In this document: positions 1 to 8,794 of the stretch, piece after piece
How positions within the stretch are numbered: position 1 is the first letter of the stretch
Layout: each line of letters begins with the position of its first letter
DNA from: Flavobacterium chryseum
GTDB lineage: Bacteria > Bacteroidota > Bacteroidia > Flavobacteriales > Flavobacteriaceae
Assembly (NCBI RefSeq): GCF_004362015.1
Contig: NZ_SNWW01000001.1
Location: 669,288 to 733,287, forward strand
Length of the DNA: 64,000 nucleotides
Reading direction: 5' to 3'
Program-made: the position numbers and the translations under genes
The notes under the pieces: model-generated
Database searches by the model: none
What the model was told of the DNA's origin: nothing
The model's input: the letters and a program-made list of their open reading frames with translations, nothing else

Positions 1-348
1 AACATTATCTGGAATGCTGCACATTGTGTTGCTGTTCATCAGGCTTTGGTTTATAAATTATCAGGATTGCCAACAATGGTTTCTAAAGAATTTATATTGA
101 AATACTCAAAAGGAGCAAAGCCGGAAGGAGATGTTTCACAAGAAGAAGTAGATGAAATTAAAGCATTACTTTCTACGACTTTGCATCAGGTACAACAAGA
201 TTATACTGATAGCTTATTTGTCAGTTATCATGAATATACGACCAGCTTAGGAAATACGCTTAGAGATATAAATGGCGCACTGGAGTTTAATAATTACCAT
301 GAAGGAATTCACACCGGTGTCATTATGAGCATTAGAAAATTTGTTTAA
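1..348 (+). CDS. DinB-family protein, 3' end only
   Basis: The reading frame is open from base 1, so the gene starts outside the window and only its last 115 residues are here. Histidines early in the fragment (NAAH, VAVH) and a C-terminal YHEGIHTG, an HxxxH pair, match the three-His metal site of the DinB/YfiT four-helix bundle superfamily. Members are metal-dependent transferases or hydrolases of varied or unknown substrate, so no specific reaction can be assigned. The stop is followed at once by a strong hairpin terminator shared with the convergent rlpA-like gene. The family call is fairly secure, the function is not. Confidence 0.75.
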   Translation, partial: NIIWNAAHCVAVHQALVYKLSGLPTMVSKEFILKYSKGAKPEGDVSQEEVDEIKALLSTTLHQVQQDYTDSLFVSYHEYTTSLGNTLRDINGALEFNNYHEGIHTGVIMSIRKFV

Positions 349-349
349 A

Positions 350-386
350 GTAAAAAAGTCCCGCTAAATAAGCGGGACTTTTTTAT
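350..386. terminator. bidirectional terminator
   Basis: A stem of A6-GTCCCGCT pairs with AGCGGGAC-T6 around a 5-base loop. A- and T-tracts on both sides let it serve the DinB-type gene on plus and the rlpA-like gene on minus. The rlpA stop codon lies inside the T-tract. Confidence 0.9.
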
Positions 387-877
387 TCTATTATTCTTTC
401 TATTGTCACTTTCATGGCGCCTGAACCTTTACTTTTGGTTATTTCCATAAAAGCTCTTTTGGAGAGGTCTAACTCACGTGTTTTTACAAAAGGACCACGA
501 TCTGTAATTTTTACAATTACAAATTTGCCGTTTGCTTCATTGGTAACTTTTATTCTTGTACCAAACGGCAGTTTTTTGTGTGCAGCGGTATATTTGTTAT
601 TGTCGAATCTGCTTCCGTTTGCTGTTTTTCTTCCTGTAAATTTGTCAGCGTAATAAGATGCATGTGCATTTTTTTTGTAAGCTTTTAATTTTAAACCATT
701 GTCAGTAAATATAGAATCAGTTAGTGTAGGTGGTACTGATAATTTGCCAATTTTTATTGTGTCCTGAATGATTTTTGGGGTTTCTACTGCCTGTTTGTTT
801 TGACTTGTGATCGGAGTCAAACAACTTAAAAATGTAATTGCAAATAGAGAGAGCGTAATGTTTTTTTTAATTCTCAT
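383..877 (-). CDS. rlpA: RlpA-like lytic transglycosylase (double-psi beta-barrel lipoprotein)
   Basis: 164 residues. The N-terminus is an export signal with a plausible lipobox (FLSC, residue 19), so an outer-membrane lipoprotein is likely. The RlpA double-psi barrel follows from about residue 75: ASYYADKFTGRKTANG, then LPFGTRIKVTN, then TDRGPF with the conserved Asp. RlpA enzymes cleave glycan strands of denuded peptidoglycan, often at the septum. No C-terminal SPOR domain is present, so septal targeting by SPOR is not expected. It is monocistronic, ending in the shared terminator. Family assignment is strong; lytic activity is inferred from the family. Confidence 0.88.
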   Translation of the reverse strand: MRIKKNITLSLFAITFLSCLTPITSQNKQAVETPKIIQDTIKIGKLSVPPTLTDSIFTDNGLKLKAYKKNAHASYYADKFTGRKTANGSRFDNNKYTAAHKKLPFGTRIKVTNEANGKFVIVKITDRGPFVKTRELDLSKRAFMEITKSKGSGAMKVTIERIIE

Positions 878-930
878 GGGTTATTTTTTTTCAGACTTGG
901 GGAGTTTGTACAAATAATATGCCGAGATAA

Positions 931-953
931 AAAAAGCCCTGTTTAGGGCTTTA
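931..953 (-). terminator. terminator of the 140-aa membrane protein gene
   Basis: The hairpin AAAGCCCT-GTTT-AGGGCTTT lies 11 bases past the stop of the minus-strand gene. On that strand it is followed by a run of T. Confidence 0.8.
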
Positions 954-963
954 GTTGCTGGTT

Positions 964-1386
964 TTAAAACCAGAGATTCCATGGGATTCTACTTAATATA
1001 AGTAATAATCCTAAACCGTAAAAAATAGCAAATGTTCTAAATTTAGCTTCGCTGTTAATTAGTTTTTTATGTTTAGACCATCCAATAGTAATCAGGATGA
1101 TTGCAATAATATTAATAAGTGGATGCTCTAATGAAGTTAATCTAAGTTCTGCGTTAGACATTTGCCCGAAAGCCGCTTTTCCTAACGGAGATACAAAATA
1201 TAGGATTAAACCAATCAATAATTGAGTATGTGTTCCGATTAAAGCAAAAAGAGCAATTTTGCGATCTTTACCAGTAAATTCTTTTTTAGAAGTAAATCCA
1301 ATTATTGCATTTACAACTGCTATTAATAAAACCAATAAAGCTAAATAGGCCCAGCCAGAATGAAATTTTTGTAGAAAATTGTACAT
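964..1386 (-). CDS. four-helix integral membrane protein, Bacteroidetes-conserved
   Basis: 140 residues with four hydrophobic helices at about 12-30, 43-65, 88-104 and 117-135 and short charged loops between. Histidines sit near helix ends (FHSG, GTHTQ, EHPL, SKHKK), an arrangement like small heme-binding cytochrome b-type proteins. I recall relatives in Bacteroidetes being given loose cytochrome b names, but no heme motif proves it. There is no signal peptide beyond helix 1. The gene stands alone between two terminators. The membrane topology is clear; the function is unknown. Confidence 0.7.
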   Translation of the reverse strand: MYNFLQKFHSGWAYLALLVLLIAVVNAIIGFTSKKEFTGKDRKIALFALIGTHTQLLIGLILYFVSPLGKAAFGQMSNAELRLTSLEHPLINIIAIILITIGWSKHKKLINSEAKFRTFAIFYGLGLLLILSRIPWNLWF

Positions 1387-1431
1387 AAATTGTGTTTTTG
1401 TTTAAAACAAATATAGCAAAAAAGGGTATAA

Positions 1432-1468
1432 AAAAACGGCATTGAACTTAAAAGTCAATGCCGTTTAT
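1432..1468 (-). terminator. terminator of the TonB-dependent receptor gene
   Basis: Arms ACGGCATTGA and TCAATGCCGT with flanking A and T runs lie 24 bases beyond the receptor stop on the minus strand. Confidence 0.85.
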
Positions 1469-1491
1469 GGTATTTATTTAGATTCTAAATA

Positions 1492-4302
1492 TTAGAAATC
1501 AAAACGTAAACTAAAGTTCCAAGTTCTTCCAAATCCGAAGTATACCTGGTTAGCAGTTGCAATACCTTGGTAAAGAGCTCCTGCCTGAGCGTAAGTCACA
1601 GCTGGAGTTGTTGGAGTTGCAGCTGTTCTGATATCATCAGCAAAAATGTTTGTTTTACCTTCAGCAATATAAACTTTGTCAAAAACGTTGTTTACATTTA
1701 ATCTGAAGTTAACAGAATTACTTTTAGTTCTACCAACTAATACTTTGTATGAAAGACCTGCATCAAATAAACCATAAGAAGGTAATTCTAATGAACCTTT
1801 ATTGTTTTCTGAAGTAAAAGATCCTGGAGTAATCGAAGAATATAGTTTATCATTGTAGTTATAATTTGCATCAATACTAAAACGAGTTAATATTTCATAT
1901 GCAGCACCTAATGAAGCAGTTGTTTGAGCAGCATCACCTACTTTTACTTTGTCTAAGTATAGAGTTGAAGTTGTACCACCTCCAATTGGGTTGTTCGATG
2001 CATCATAACGGTTACTTGTGCTTGTTCCGTCATATTTCCAGTCTCCAACAGAAAACATTGCATTAATTTTAAGTTTTTCCGTAACTTTTGCAGTTGCCTC
2101 AAATTCAACTCCTGAGTGAATTTCAGTAATTCCAGAGAAGTCATAATAACCTCCAGGGTTTGTTGCATCTCCGTCAGTCTGTCTTTGGTATCTGTCTTTC
2201 CAAGAAGTACGGTATAAGTTAACAGTTGCATTGAAAATTGCTGAACGGAAACCATAACCAGCTTCTAAACCGAAGATTTTCTCGTTTGTTAAATTACCAT
2301 TTACTAAAGAAGCATTGTTTGGATATACTGCGTTAAAGAATGGTTGTTTTGAATAATATCCTGTATTAAAGAATACATTGTGGTGTTCGTTAATGTTGAA
2401 GTTAGCACCACCTTTTACGTTTCCTCCAAGAATGTTTTCGAAACCTGTTTCAGATAAAGGGTTTGAAGCTAAATATTTGAAATGGTCAACTCTTTTGAAA
2501 CCTTGGTTAGAAACCGCTCCTTGAACAAAAACAGTTAATCTGTCATTAGAGTACTCTAATTGAGTAAATCCTCCATACCAGTTTACTACACCATCATTGT
2601 AGAAGTTAATTTTTTGTTCACTGTCTACACTTTTGAAAGGATTCCAAGAAGGGTATGTAGAATAAGTTTGATATAAAGTTCTGGTTGGATTGTTAATATC
2701 ATTACTTGAAGCTCCAGTTGCAAGATAATTGGCGTTGTAGCTATCTCCACCTAAAAGGTTGTTGATGTTTTGGTAGTGAATACCTTTGTATCCTCTAACA
2801 TCTACACCTAAGTCTAAAGTGAAATGTTGTCCTAATTTTTTGTCAAAATTCACAATTCCACCATACCAGTTATGAGAGTTAATTGATGAAATTTGAGATA
2901 TACCAGCACCAGTTCCAGTTGTTGCAGCGCTATTTTGGTATTCGCCATTAGCAATTGGTGTACGAGTTATTGTAGTAGCAGAACCAGTAAATTTGATAGG
3001 TTGTCCAGAGTTGTAAGCTACGATTCTGTCATAATCAACTAATCCATCTGCAGTTCTTAAATTTGCACTAACATAGTTGCTTCCTTGAATTGCTCCTGCT
3101 CCAGTTGCTCCTCCTCCACGTCCGAATGAAGCGTAAAGAATAGTAGATAATTTTGAAGTTTCATTGATTTTGTAATCCCAGTTAAGAGAAGCTACCGGTT
3201 TGTGGTAGTAGTTTCTTTTCATGTTGAAATCACTTCCGTTTAAATGACCCCAATCAGAGTTGTATTTTGTATTTGGGTCAGTAAGTGTTCCGTATTTTTG
3301 GTACGTAGCAAGGGTAATGAAAGTCGATCTTTGATCATGCCATTGAGGAGCACCAGTAAATGTAAATTGAAATTGGTGCTTGTCATCTTTAGTAGCATAA
3401 CCCAGACCAATATAGTAATTATCTCCGTTAAATTGTGTTCCATCGATGTAACCATCACCTTGCGTATGGCTATATAAAACCGATGCAGACAAACCATTGC
3501 TCAATTTTCCTGTATTATAAGAAACTTGTGATTTAATGTAGTTATCATTACCAAATGAAGTTGCAACTGATCCGCCTTCTTTTAAATCAGAAGCTTTTGT
3601 TAAGATGTTAATAGTTCCCCCAACAGAAGCGATTGCTAATTTAGAAGATCCTAAACCTCTTTGAACCTGCATTGCAGATGTAACATCTGAAAGACCAGCC
3701 CAGTTACTCCAGTAAACTGTTCCACCTTCCATGTCGTTAACTGGCATACCGTTAATCATAACGGCGATATTTTTTTGGTCAAAACCACGAATGTTGATTC
3801 TTGAATCTCCAAATCCACCACCTGATTTTGTAGTATATACAGAAGGCGTGTTTTTAAGAATTTCCGGGAATTCTTGAGAACCTAACTTCTGTTGAATTTC
3901 AGCTGCTTTAATCGTTGAAACTGCAACAGGCGTTTTTCTGTCTTTTGCAATATCTACTGTGCTACTTTTAACGACAATTTCGCTCAATTCATTTGAATTA
4001 GATGTCAAAACGATTTCGCCTAAATTAGTAGTTGAGCCATTTGTAACTGTAAATGAAATTGTTTTTGATTCGTATCCTAGATAAGAAACAACTATTTGTC
4101 CAGATGTCGCTGAAGTTGTAATAGTGAATTTACCATCGAAATCACTTGAACCAGCGTCTGATGAGCCTTTTACTGCTGCGTTAGCACCAGGTAAAGAAGC
4201 GGAACCATCAGTAATAGTACCTGTAATTTTACCTTGAGAAAATGCGGTTGAAACTATCATGAACAATAGTCCCGTAAGTAACCAATTTTTCATTGTCTTC
4301 AT
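1492..4302 (-). CDS. TonB-dependent outer-membrane receptor with CarboxypepD_reg-like domain
   Basis: 936 residues. A signal peptide ends near residue 22 (STAFSQ). It is followed by a beta-sandwich CarboxypepD_reg-like domain (about 24-110, KITGTITDGSASLPGANA) and a plug domain (about 120-240). The plug has the usual INIRGFDQKNIAVMINGMPV and SVGGTINILTKA stretches. A C-terminal 22-strand barrel ends in an aromatic Phe (SLRFDF). No SusD partner, sigma/anti-sigma pair or siderophore gene is adjacent, so the substrate cannot be named; the absence of SusD argues against a polysaccharide locus. An inverted repeat upstream may control it. The only close second Met (MKNW, residue 4) would also give a signal peptide. 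Confidence 0.93.
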   Translation of the reverse strand: MKTMKNWLLTGLLFMIVSTAFSQGKITGTITDGSASLPGANAAVKGSSDAGSSDFDGKFTITTSATSGQIVVSYLGYESKTISFTVTNGSTTNLGEIVLTSNSNELSEIVVKSSTVDIAKDRKTPVAVSTIKAAEIQQKLGSQEFPEILKNTPSVYTTKSGGGFGDSRINIRGFDQKNIAVMINGMPVNDMEGGTVYWSNWAGLSDVTSAMQVQRGLGSSKLAIASVGGTINILTKASDLKEGGSVATSFGNDNYIKSQVSYNTGKLSNGLSASVLYSHTQGDGYIDGTQFNGDNYYIGLGYATKDDKHQFQFTFTGAPQWHDQRSTFITLATYQKYGTLTDPNTKYNSDWGHLNGSDFNMKRNYYHKPVASLNWDYKINETSKLSTILYASFGRGGGATGAGAIQGSNYVSANLRTADGLVDYDRIVAYNSGQPIKFTGSATTITRTPIANGEYQNSAATTGTGAGISQISSINSHNWYGGIVNFDKKLGQHFTLDLGVDVRGYKGIHYQNINNLLGGDSYNANYLATGASSNDINNPTRTLYQTYSTYPSWNPFKSVDSEQKINFYNDGVVNWYGGFTQLEYSNDRLTVFVQGAVSNQGFKRVDHFKYLASNPLSETGFENILGGNVKGGANFNINEHHNVFFNTGYYSKQPFFNAVYPNNASLVNGNLTNEKIFGLEAGYGFRSAIFNATVNLYRTSWKDRYQRQTDGDATNPGGYYDFSGITEIHSGVEFEATAKVTEKLKINAMFSVGDWKYDGTSTSNRYDASNNPIGGGTTSTLYLDKVKVGDAAQTTASLGAAYEILTRFSIDANYNYNDKLYSSITPGSFTSENNKGSLELPSYGLFDAGLSYKVLVGRTKSNSVNFRLNVNNVFDKVYIAEGKTNIFADDIRTAATPTTPAVTYAQAGALYQGIATANQVYFGFGRTWNFSLRFDF

Positions 4303-4334
4303 TTGTTTATTTAGTTTTTGTTTTTGGCAAAATT

Positions 4335-4360
4335 ATAACATTTAAATCTTATAATGTTAT
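4335..4360. promoter_or_regulatory. inverted repeat in the receptor promoter region, possible operator
   Basis: ATAACATT and AATGTTAT form perfect 8-base arms about a 10-base spacer, 33-58 bases before the receptor start and immediately upstream of the minus-strand TAATTTTG box. It has no T-tract, so it is not a terminator. An operator role is inference. Confidence 0.4.
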
Positions 4361-4555
4361 CAAAGTGTTAAGAAAAAACGGTTTTGCTTAATCCGTTGCA
4401 CATTAAAATGATTTAATCTTTTTCTCTTGTGATAAATAACATTCTTTTGAATTTAAGTCTCTAATTTTTGTTAAAATCATAATGATCGTAATAGTTGTGT
4501 AGCTTTTAACTGTCAAAAAAGATAAATTAGTCCAATTGAAATACTTATTTATATG

Positions 4556-4593
4556 AAAAAACGCCTAAATTTCTGTTAAATCAAGGCGTTTCA
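4556..4593 (-). terminator. probable pgi terminator
   Basis: Arms AAACGCCT and AGGCGTTT flank an 18-base AT-rich loop, with a T-run on the minus strand 22 bases after the pgi stop. The loop is longer than ideal. Confidence 0.6.
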
Positions 4594-4614
4594 GTTTATT
4601 ATGTATTTATTAAG

Positions 4615-6258
4615 TTACTTATTCCTTAAAAAATGATTCAACAAAAACGAAGTTGAACTATCATGATTCTTAACAGTTTTAGTATTTATCTCTTCTAAAA
4701 TAGAATTCGCTAATTGTTTTCCTAATTCTACTCCCCATTGATCAAAACTAAAAATGTTCCAGATAACTCCCTGAACAAAAATTTTATGCTCATATAAAGC
4801 AATTAATGAGCCTAAAGATTTAGGTGTTAATTTCTTAATCAGAATTGTATTTGTTGGTTTGTTTCCGGTAAAAACTTTAAATGGCAATAAGTACGATGCT
4901 TTTTCTGAAGCAAGACCTTGTTTGTCAAATTCTGCCTGAACCTGTGCTGAAGTTTTTCCATTCATTAAAGCTTCGGTTTGTGCAAAAAAGTTCGACATCA
5001 GTTTATCGTGATGATCGTCATTTCCATATAAAGGTTTTACAAATCCAATGAAATCAGTCGGAATTAATTTTGTTCCTTGGTGAATCAATTGGAAAAATGC
5101 GTGTTGTGAATTTGTTCCCGGCTCTCCCCAAATAATAGTTCCCGTTTGGTAGTTTACTGGTTTTCCGTCACGGCCAACACTTTTTCCGTTACTTTCCATA
5201 GTGGCTTGTTGCAAGTATGGCGCTAGTTTTTGTAAATATTGTGTGTACGGAATTAAAGCTTCACTTTCAGCCCCAAAGAAATTATTATACCAAATGCTTA
5301 ATAAAGCTAATGTTACAGGAATGTTTTTATCAAAATCAGCCGTTTTAAAATGCTCGTCCATTTCGTTGGCTCCGCTCAATAATTCATTATAATTATCAAA
5401 ACCAATTGCTAAGCTAATACTTAAACCAACAGCACTCCATAAAGAAAATCTTCCTCCAACCCAATCCCACATCGGGAAAACATTGTCCGGATTAATTCCG
5501 AATTCGGTTACTTTTTGAATATTAGTAGAAACCGCTACAAAATGTTTTGCAATATCTTCCTGAGTTGCAGATTTTAAAAACCATTCTTTTATAGTTTCAG
5601 AATTCGTTAAAGTTTCCTGAGTAGTGAATGTTTTAGAAACAATTAAGAACAACGTAGTTTCAGGATTTAATTTTTTAATGACTTCGTTTACGTGATCGCC
5701 ATCGACATTCGAAACAAAATGAACATTTAAATGATTCTTGTAAAACTGCAAAGCTTCAACAGCCATAACAGGGCCAAGGTCAGAGCCTCCAATTCCAATA
5801 TTTACGATATCAGTAAAAGCTTTTCCGGTAAAACCTTTTCTAGCTCCCGAAACCACTTCGTTTGTAAAGTTTTTAATTTTATTTTTTACTTCGTAAACTT
5901 CAGGAATTACATTTTCTCCATCAACTTTTATAACGGCTGATTCCGGCGCACGTAAAGCTGTATGTAAAACAGCGCGATTTTCTGTTTGGTTAATTATTGC
6001 TCCACCAAAATAATCAGCGATTGCATTTTTTAATCCAATAGAATTCGCCAATTCTAATAAAAGTGAAACTGTTTCCTGACTGATATTGTTTTTAGAATAA
6101 TCTACCAAAAAATCATTCCATTGTAAATTGAATTTTTCAACACGAGCATTATCCTGTTGAAACAATTCTTGTATCGTTGTGTTTAGAATTGCGTTATAGT
6201 GATTTTGCAGATTTTTCCACGCCTCAGTCCCGGTTGGGTTTGTTGTGTTTAAAGCCAT
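4615..6258 (-). CDS. pgi: glucose-6-phosphate isomerase
   Basis: 547 residues, the length of the large bacterial PGI class. It interconverts glucose 6-phosphate and fructose 6-phosphate in the cytosol. Family signatures are intact: [14 protein letters not shown], the catalytic Glu in MESNGKSV, the His in [18 protein letters not shown], and the C-terminal Lys in GVELGKQL. The sugar-phosphate loop IGGSDLGP is present near residue 155. It is monocistronic, with its own terminator downstream. Nothing is unusual. Confidence 0.97.
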   Translation of the reverse strand: MALNTTNPTGTEAWKNLQNHYNAILNTTIQELFQQDNARVEKFNLQWNDFLVDYSKNNISQETVSLLLELANSIGLKNAIADYFGGAIINQTENRAVLHTALRAPESAVIKVDGENVIPEVYEVKNKIKNFTNEVVSGARKGFTGKAFTDIVNIGIGGSDLGPVMAVEALQFYKNHLNVHFVSNVDGDHVNEVIKKLNPETTLFLIVSKTFTTQETLTNSETIKEWFLKSATQEDIAKHFVAVSTNIQKVTEFGINPDNVFPMWDWVGGRFSLWSAVGLSISLAIGFDNYNELLSGANEMDEHFKTADFDKNIPVTLALLSIWYNNFFGAESEALIPYTQYLQKLAPYLQQATMESNGKSVGRDGKPVNYQTGTIIWGEPGTNSQHAFFQLIHQGTKLIPTDFIGFVKPLYGNDDHHDKLMSNFFAQTEALMNGKTSAQVQAEFDKQGLASEKASYLLPFKVFTGNKPTNTILIKKLTPKSLGSLIALYEHKIFVQGVIWNIFSFDQWGVELGKQLANSILEEINTKTVKNHDSSTSFLLNHFLRNK

Positions 6259-6375
6259 TTTTAGTTTTATTGAAAGTTTGTTTATTGAAACACAAAAATA
6301 CTGAAATAACTTTTAAAAGCTCAACGGTTCCTAATTATATAACAATTAGTTGCGAAAACGTTTTATGAATTTTCA

Positions 6376-6540
6376 TCATAATTTTTTCCAGACAACTTCT
6401 GCAGTAACTGATTTACCGCCTTGTGTTGTATTGGTTACTACATATTTTAGTTCAATATCTATATAAGTATAAAATCTCGTTGAATTGTTTCTTCCCAGTT
6501 TGGAAATGAAGTCGTTTTTGATAAGGTTTTCAGAAAACAT
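6376..6540 (-). CDS. small ORF, possible remnant of a larger gene
   Basis: A 54-codon ORF from ATG at 6540 to TGA at 6376, in the 350-base gap between the M23 peptidase and pgi. Its composition is protein-like: it ends TTQGGKSVTAEVVWKKL and holds an alternating stretch, FYTYIDIELKYVV, typical of beta-strands. The frame is also open upstream of the ATG apart from one TGA six codons before it, as if a longer gene had been interrupted. I do not recognise the family. It could be chance, a real short gene downstream of the M23 gene, or a decayed 3' end. The rest of the gap (6259-6375 and 6541-6610) shows nothing. Confidence 0.3.
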   Translation of the reverse strand: MFSENLIKNDFISKLGRNNSTRFYTYIDIELKYVVTNTTQGGKSVTAEVVWKKL

Positions 6541-6610
6541 AAAAGAATGAATCCGTCAGAGTTGAGGAAAAAATTTGTCAAAAAATTTGCTGTTTAAGAA
6601 TGTAGCAAGT

Positions 6611-7831
6611 CTACAAATTCCCAATACTATCCAATTCTCTTTTCAAAGGTTCCATTTGTTTCATGAAACGGGTTTTGTCATTTCCGGTTAAAGATTCTCC
6701 CGTTGGAAGATTTAGTCGAAGCGCATCAACCTGAATGCCATTTTTCCAGAAACGATAACAAACGTGAGGGCCAGAGGCAAGTCCGGTACTTCCAACCAAA
6801 CCAATTGTTTGTCCTTGAGTAACACGTTGTCCGCGGCGAACCAAAATTCTCGACATGTGCAAATATTGAGTAGAGTAAGTTCCGTTGTGTTTTACTTTTA
6901 CAAAGTTTCCGTTTCCTGCTGTATATCCGGTTGCTTCAACAACTCCAGAAGCTGTTGTAGAAATTGGAGTTCCAGTTGGAGCAGCATAATCTGTTCCTTT
7001 GTGCGCTTTCCAAGTATGTTGTACAGGATGAAATCTGTTCATCGTAAATCTTGAGGTGATTCTGCTGAATTTAATAGGTGTTTTTAAGAAGAAGTTTTTC
7101 AATGTTTTTCCCTCGCCGTCATAATATTCTATTTTTCCTGAAAGTGTATCTTTTTCAAATGGGAAAGCGTAAATAATTTTTCCTTTATATTCAAAAAATG
7201 CAGCTTCAAGATCTTCAACGCCATCATAAACTTTTCCGTTTATAAAACGTTCAGTAAAAATTAATCCGTAGCGATCTCCTTTTTTTAATTTAAAAAAGTC
7301 AATCGACCATGAAAAAACTTTGGTAATTCTGCTGGCAAGTGCCGTTTCTACCTCTTCATCTCCTAAAGTTTCAGATAATGAAGTTTTTAAAACACCACCT
7401 ATTATTTTACGTTTAAAAGTAACAGGCTTGATTTTTTTGTAAGCTTTTGTAATGCTGTCTCTAAAATCAACCACATAATACGTCAACGCATCAGGCTGAT
7501 AGATGAAAACTTCTAAATTGTTGGTTTTATTTTTAGAGCGAAGAATTGTATAGGGTTTGTTGTAACGAATGGTTCTAACATCAAAAGAATCTTTTACCTG
7601 TTCGACAATATCGAAGACTTTTTTATCACCAATGTTTTGGTCTTGTATGATAGATCCAAAAGAATCTCCTTTTCTTATAGTATCCTGAACGACATTAAAG
7701 TCGCCGTAATTAAAACCGAATTCAACTTTTTTGATTTTTGGTTTGCTAATTTTGGTCTCTACTTTTTCAGCAGTTTTATTACATGAAAATATAGAAAATA
7801 ATACTATTATAATTAGGAATGCTTTTTTCAA
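6611..7831 (-). CDS. M23-family peptidoglycan DD-endopeptidase lipoprotein (HxC variant)
   Basis: 406 residues, starting at TTG (no better ATG). The lipoprotein signal ends at FSC (residue 17). A LysM/OapA-like segment (RKGDSFGSIIQDQNIG) precedes the LytM/M23 domain at about 265-375. Of the zinc and catalytic residues, H277 and D281 (HKGTD) are present. The usual HxH reads PHVCYRFW: H356 is kept but the second position is Cys358. I read this from the codons at 6758-6766. The family cuts peptide cross-links in the periplasm. Its stop-to-start order with tryptophan dioxygenase (21 bases apart) and the DUF3108 gene suggests one transcript. Activity of the Cys variant is not proved by the sequence. 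Confidence 0.87.
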   Translation of the reverse strand: MKKAFLIIIVLFSIFSCNKTAEKVETKISKPKIKKVEFGFNYGDFNVVQDTIRKGDSFGSIIQDQNIGDKKVFDIVEQVKDSFDVRTIRYNKPYTILRSKNKTNNLEVFIYQPDALTYYVVDFRDSITKAYKKIKPVTFKRKIIGGVLKTSLSETLGDEEVETALASRITKVFSWSIDFFKLKKGDRYGLIFTERFINGKVYDGVEDLEAAFFEYKGKIIYAFPFEKDTLSGKIEYYDGEGKTLKNFFLKTPIKFSRITSRFTMNRFHPVQHTWKAHKGTDYAAPTGTPISTTASGVVEATGYTAGNGNFVKVKHNGTYSTQYLHMSRILVRRGQRVTQGQTIGLVGSTGLASGPHVCYRFWKNGIQVDALRLNLPTGESLTGNDKTRFMKQMEPLKRELDSIGNL

Positions 7832-7852
7832 ACTTTTAAAATTTTTGAGAAA

Positions 7853-8794
7853 TTAAACAGTGGCTTCATTTCCCCAATTCGACAATTCTTCTTCGGTCCA
7901 CAATTTAGGAAAAAAGATGCGTCTTTGGTATTTTGGGTGCATATATTTTTGCCAGTCGCTTCCGCCGGTCGCTTCACCGTTACCTTTTCCACTTTCCAGT
8001 ATATATTTTCTTGCCGTATTTAAATGTTGCATTACCCAAGTAATATTTACCGTTTTGTCGTAATGACGCATTGCCTGAATCAAGTCAGTATTTTGCTGAT
8101 CTTCAATAGGTAATTGGGTGAATTTTTGCCAAATGTTTTTTGTTTTAAAAGTTGACATCTGACGTAAAAACTGATCTTTATATTTGTTTTCGAATTCCTG
8201 AAGTAAATAGGATTTTTGTCCTGTTTGGTAATCTTTTCCTGCCGCTTGCCAATACAAATGTTCGAAACTTGTTTCTAGATCTGTATTTTCATCAAAATTG
8301 TCTTTATATCTGCGGTCCGTTAAGTTGATAACATCTGTCGAAGCAAATTCTATTAATCGATATTGAGCACTCTGAAAACCACTTGCAGGAGTCAGCGTAT
8401 TTCTGAATTTCATGTATTGATCGATTTCCATTCCGTTTTCCATAATGCTGAACGAATTGGTAAGCATATCAAAATAACGGGTAATTCTCGATAATCTTTC
8501 GCTGAAAAAAGCAACCTGAATATTTTGTGTTTCGGCAATCTGATCAATTTCCCACAAAATCATTTTAAAAATCAATTCATTTACCTGATGATACATAATA
8601 AAAACCATTTCGTCAGGAAGTGTGGTGCGCTGAATTTGCAGATTTAAAAGCGCATCGGTTTGAATATAATCCCAATACGTAATTGGTTTTGACCAAAGTA
8701 AACCTTCAAGTTGTACATCTGTTTTCTGATTTATAGCTTGAAATTTAAGGTCAATTTCTTTTAAAATTGATTCAGAATGATCTGTGGAATTCAT
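7853..8794 (-). CDS. kynA: tryptophan 2,3-dioxygenase
   Basis: 313 residues of the heme-dependent TDO family, which opens the indole ring of L-Trp to N-formylkynurenine in the cytosol. Recognisable parts are YHQVNELIFKMILWEI (substrate pocket His and Glu), RLSRITRYFDMLTNSFSIME, FRNTLTPASGFQSAQYRLIE and, near the end, WVMQHLNTARKYI with the probable axial heme His. The C-terminal loop ESGKGNGEATGGSDW differs from the proteobacterial GTGGTxG loop. The start codon overlaps the DUF3108 stop as TAATG, showing translational coupling. No kynureninase or formamidase is in the window. Hpd and hmgA nearby point to an aromatic amino acid catabolism region. Confidence 0.93.
   Translation of the reverse strand: MNSTDHSESILKEIDLKFQAINQKTDVQLEGLLWSKPITYWDYIQTDALLNLQIQRTTLPDEMVFIMYHQVNELIFKMILWEIDQIAETQNIQVAFFSERLSRITRYFDMLTNSFSIMENGMEIDQYMKFRNTLTPASGFQSAQYRLIEFASTDVINLTDRRYKDNFDENTDLETSFEHLYWQAAGKDYQTGQKSYLLQEFENKYKDQFLRQMSTFKTKNIWQKFTQLPIEDQQNTDLIQAMRHYDKTVNITWVMQHLNTARKYILESGKGNGEATGGSDWQKYMHPKYQRRIFFPKLWTEEELSNWGNEATV

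Larger units (their letters stand above)
4303..4614. other. intergenic region upstream of the TonB receptor and downstream of pgi
   Basis: About 310 bases without a credible gene. It holds the receptor's 5' region with a -7-like TAATTTTG on the minus strand, an inverted repeat at 4335-4360 and the pgi terminator at 4556-4593. Nothing else is visible in the AT-rich middle. Confidence 0.6.

Noticed and set aside
1953..2255. 100-codon minus-strand frame inside the TonB receptor
   Set aside because: It is an alternative frame of the receptor gene with no domain and no start context.
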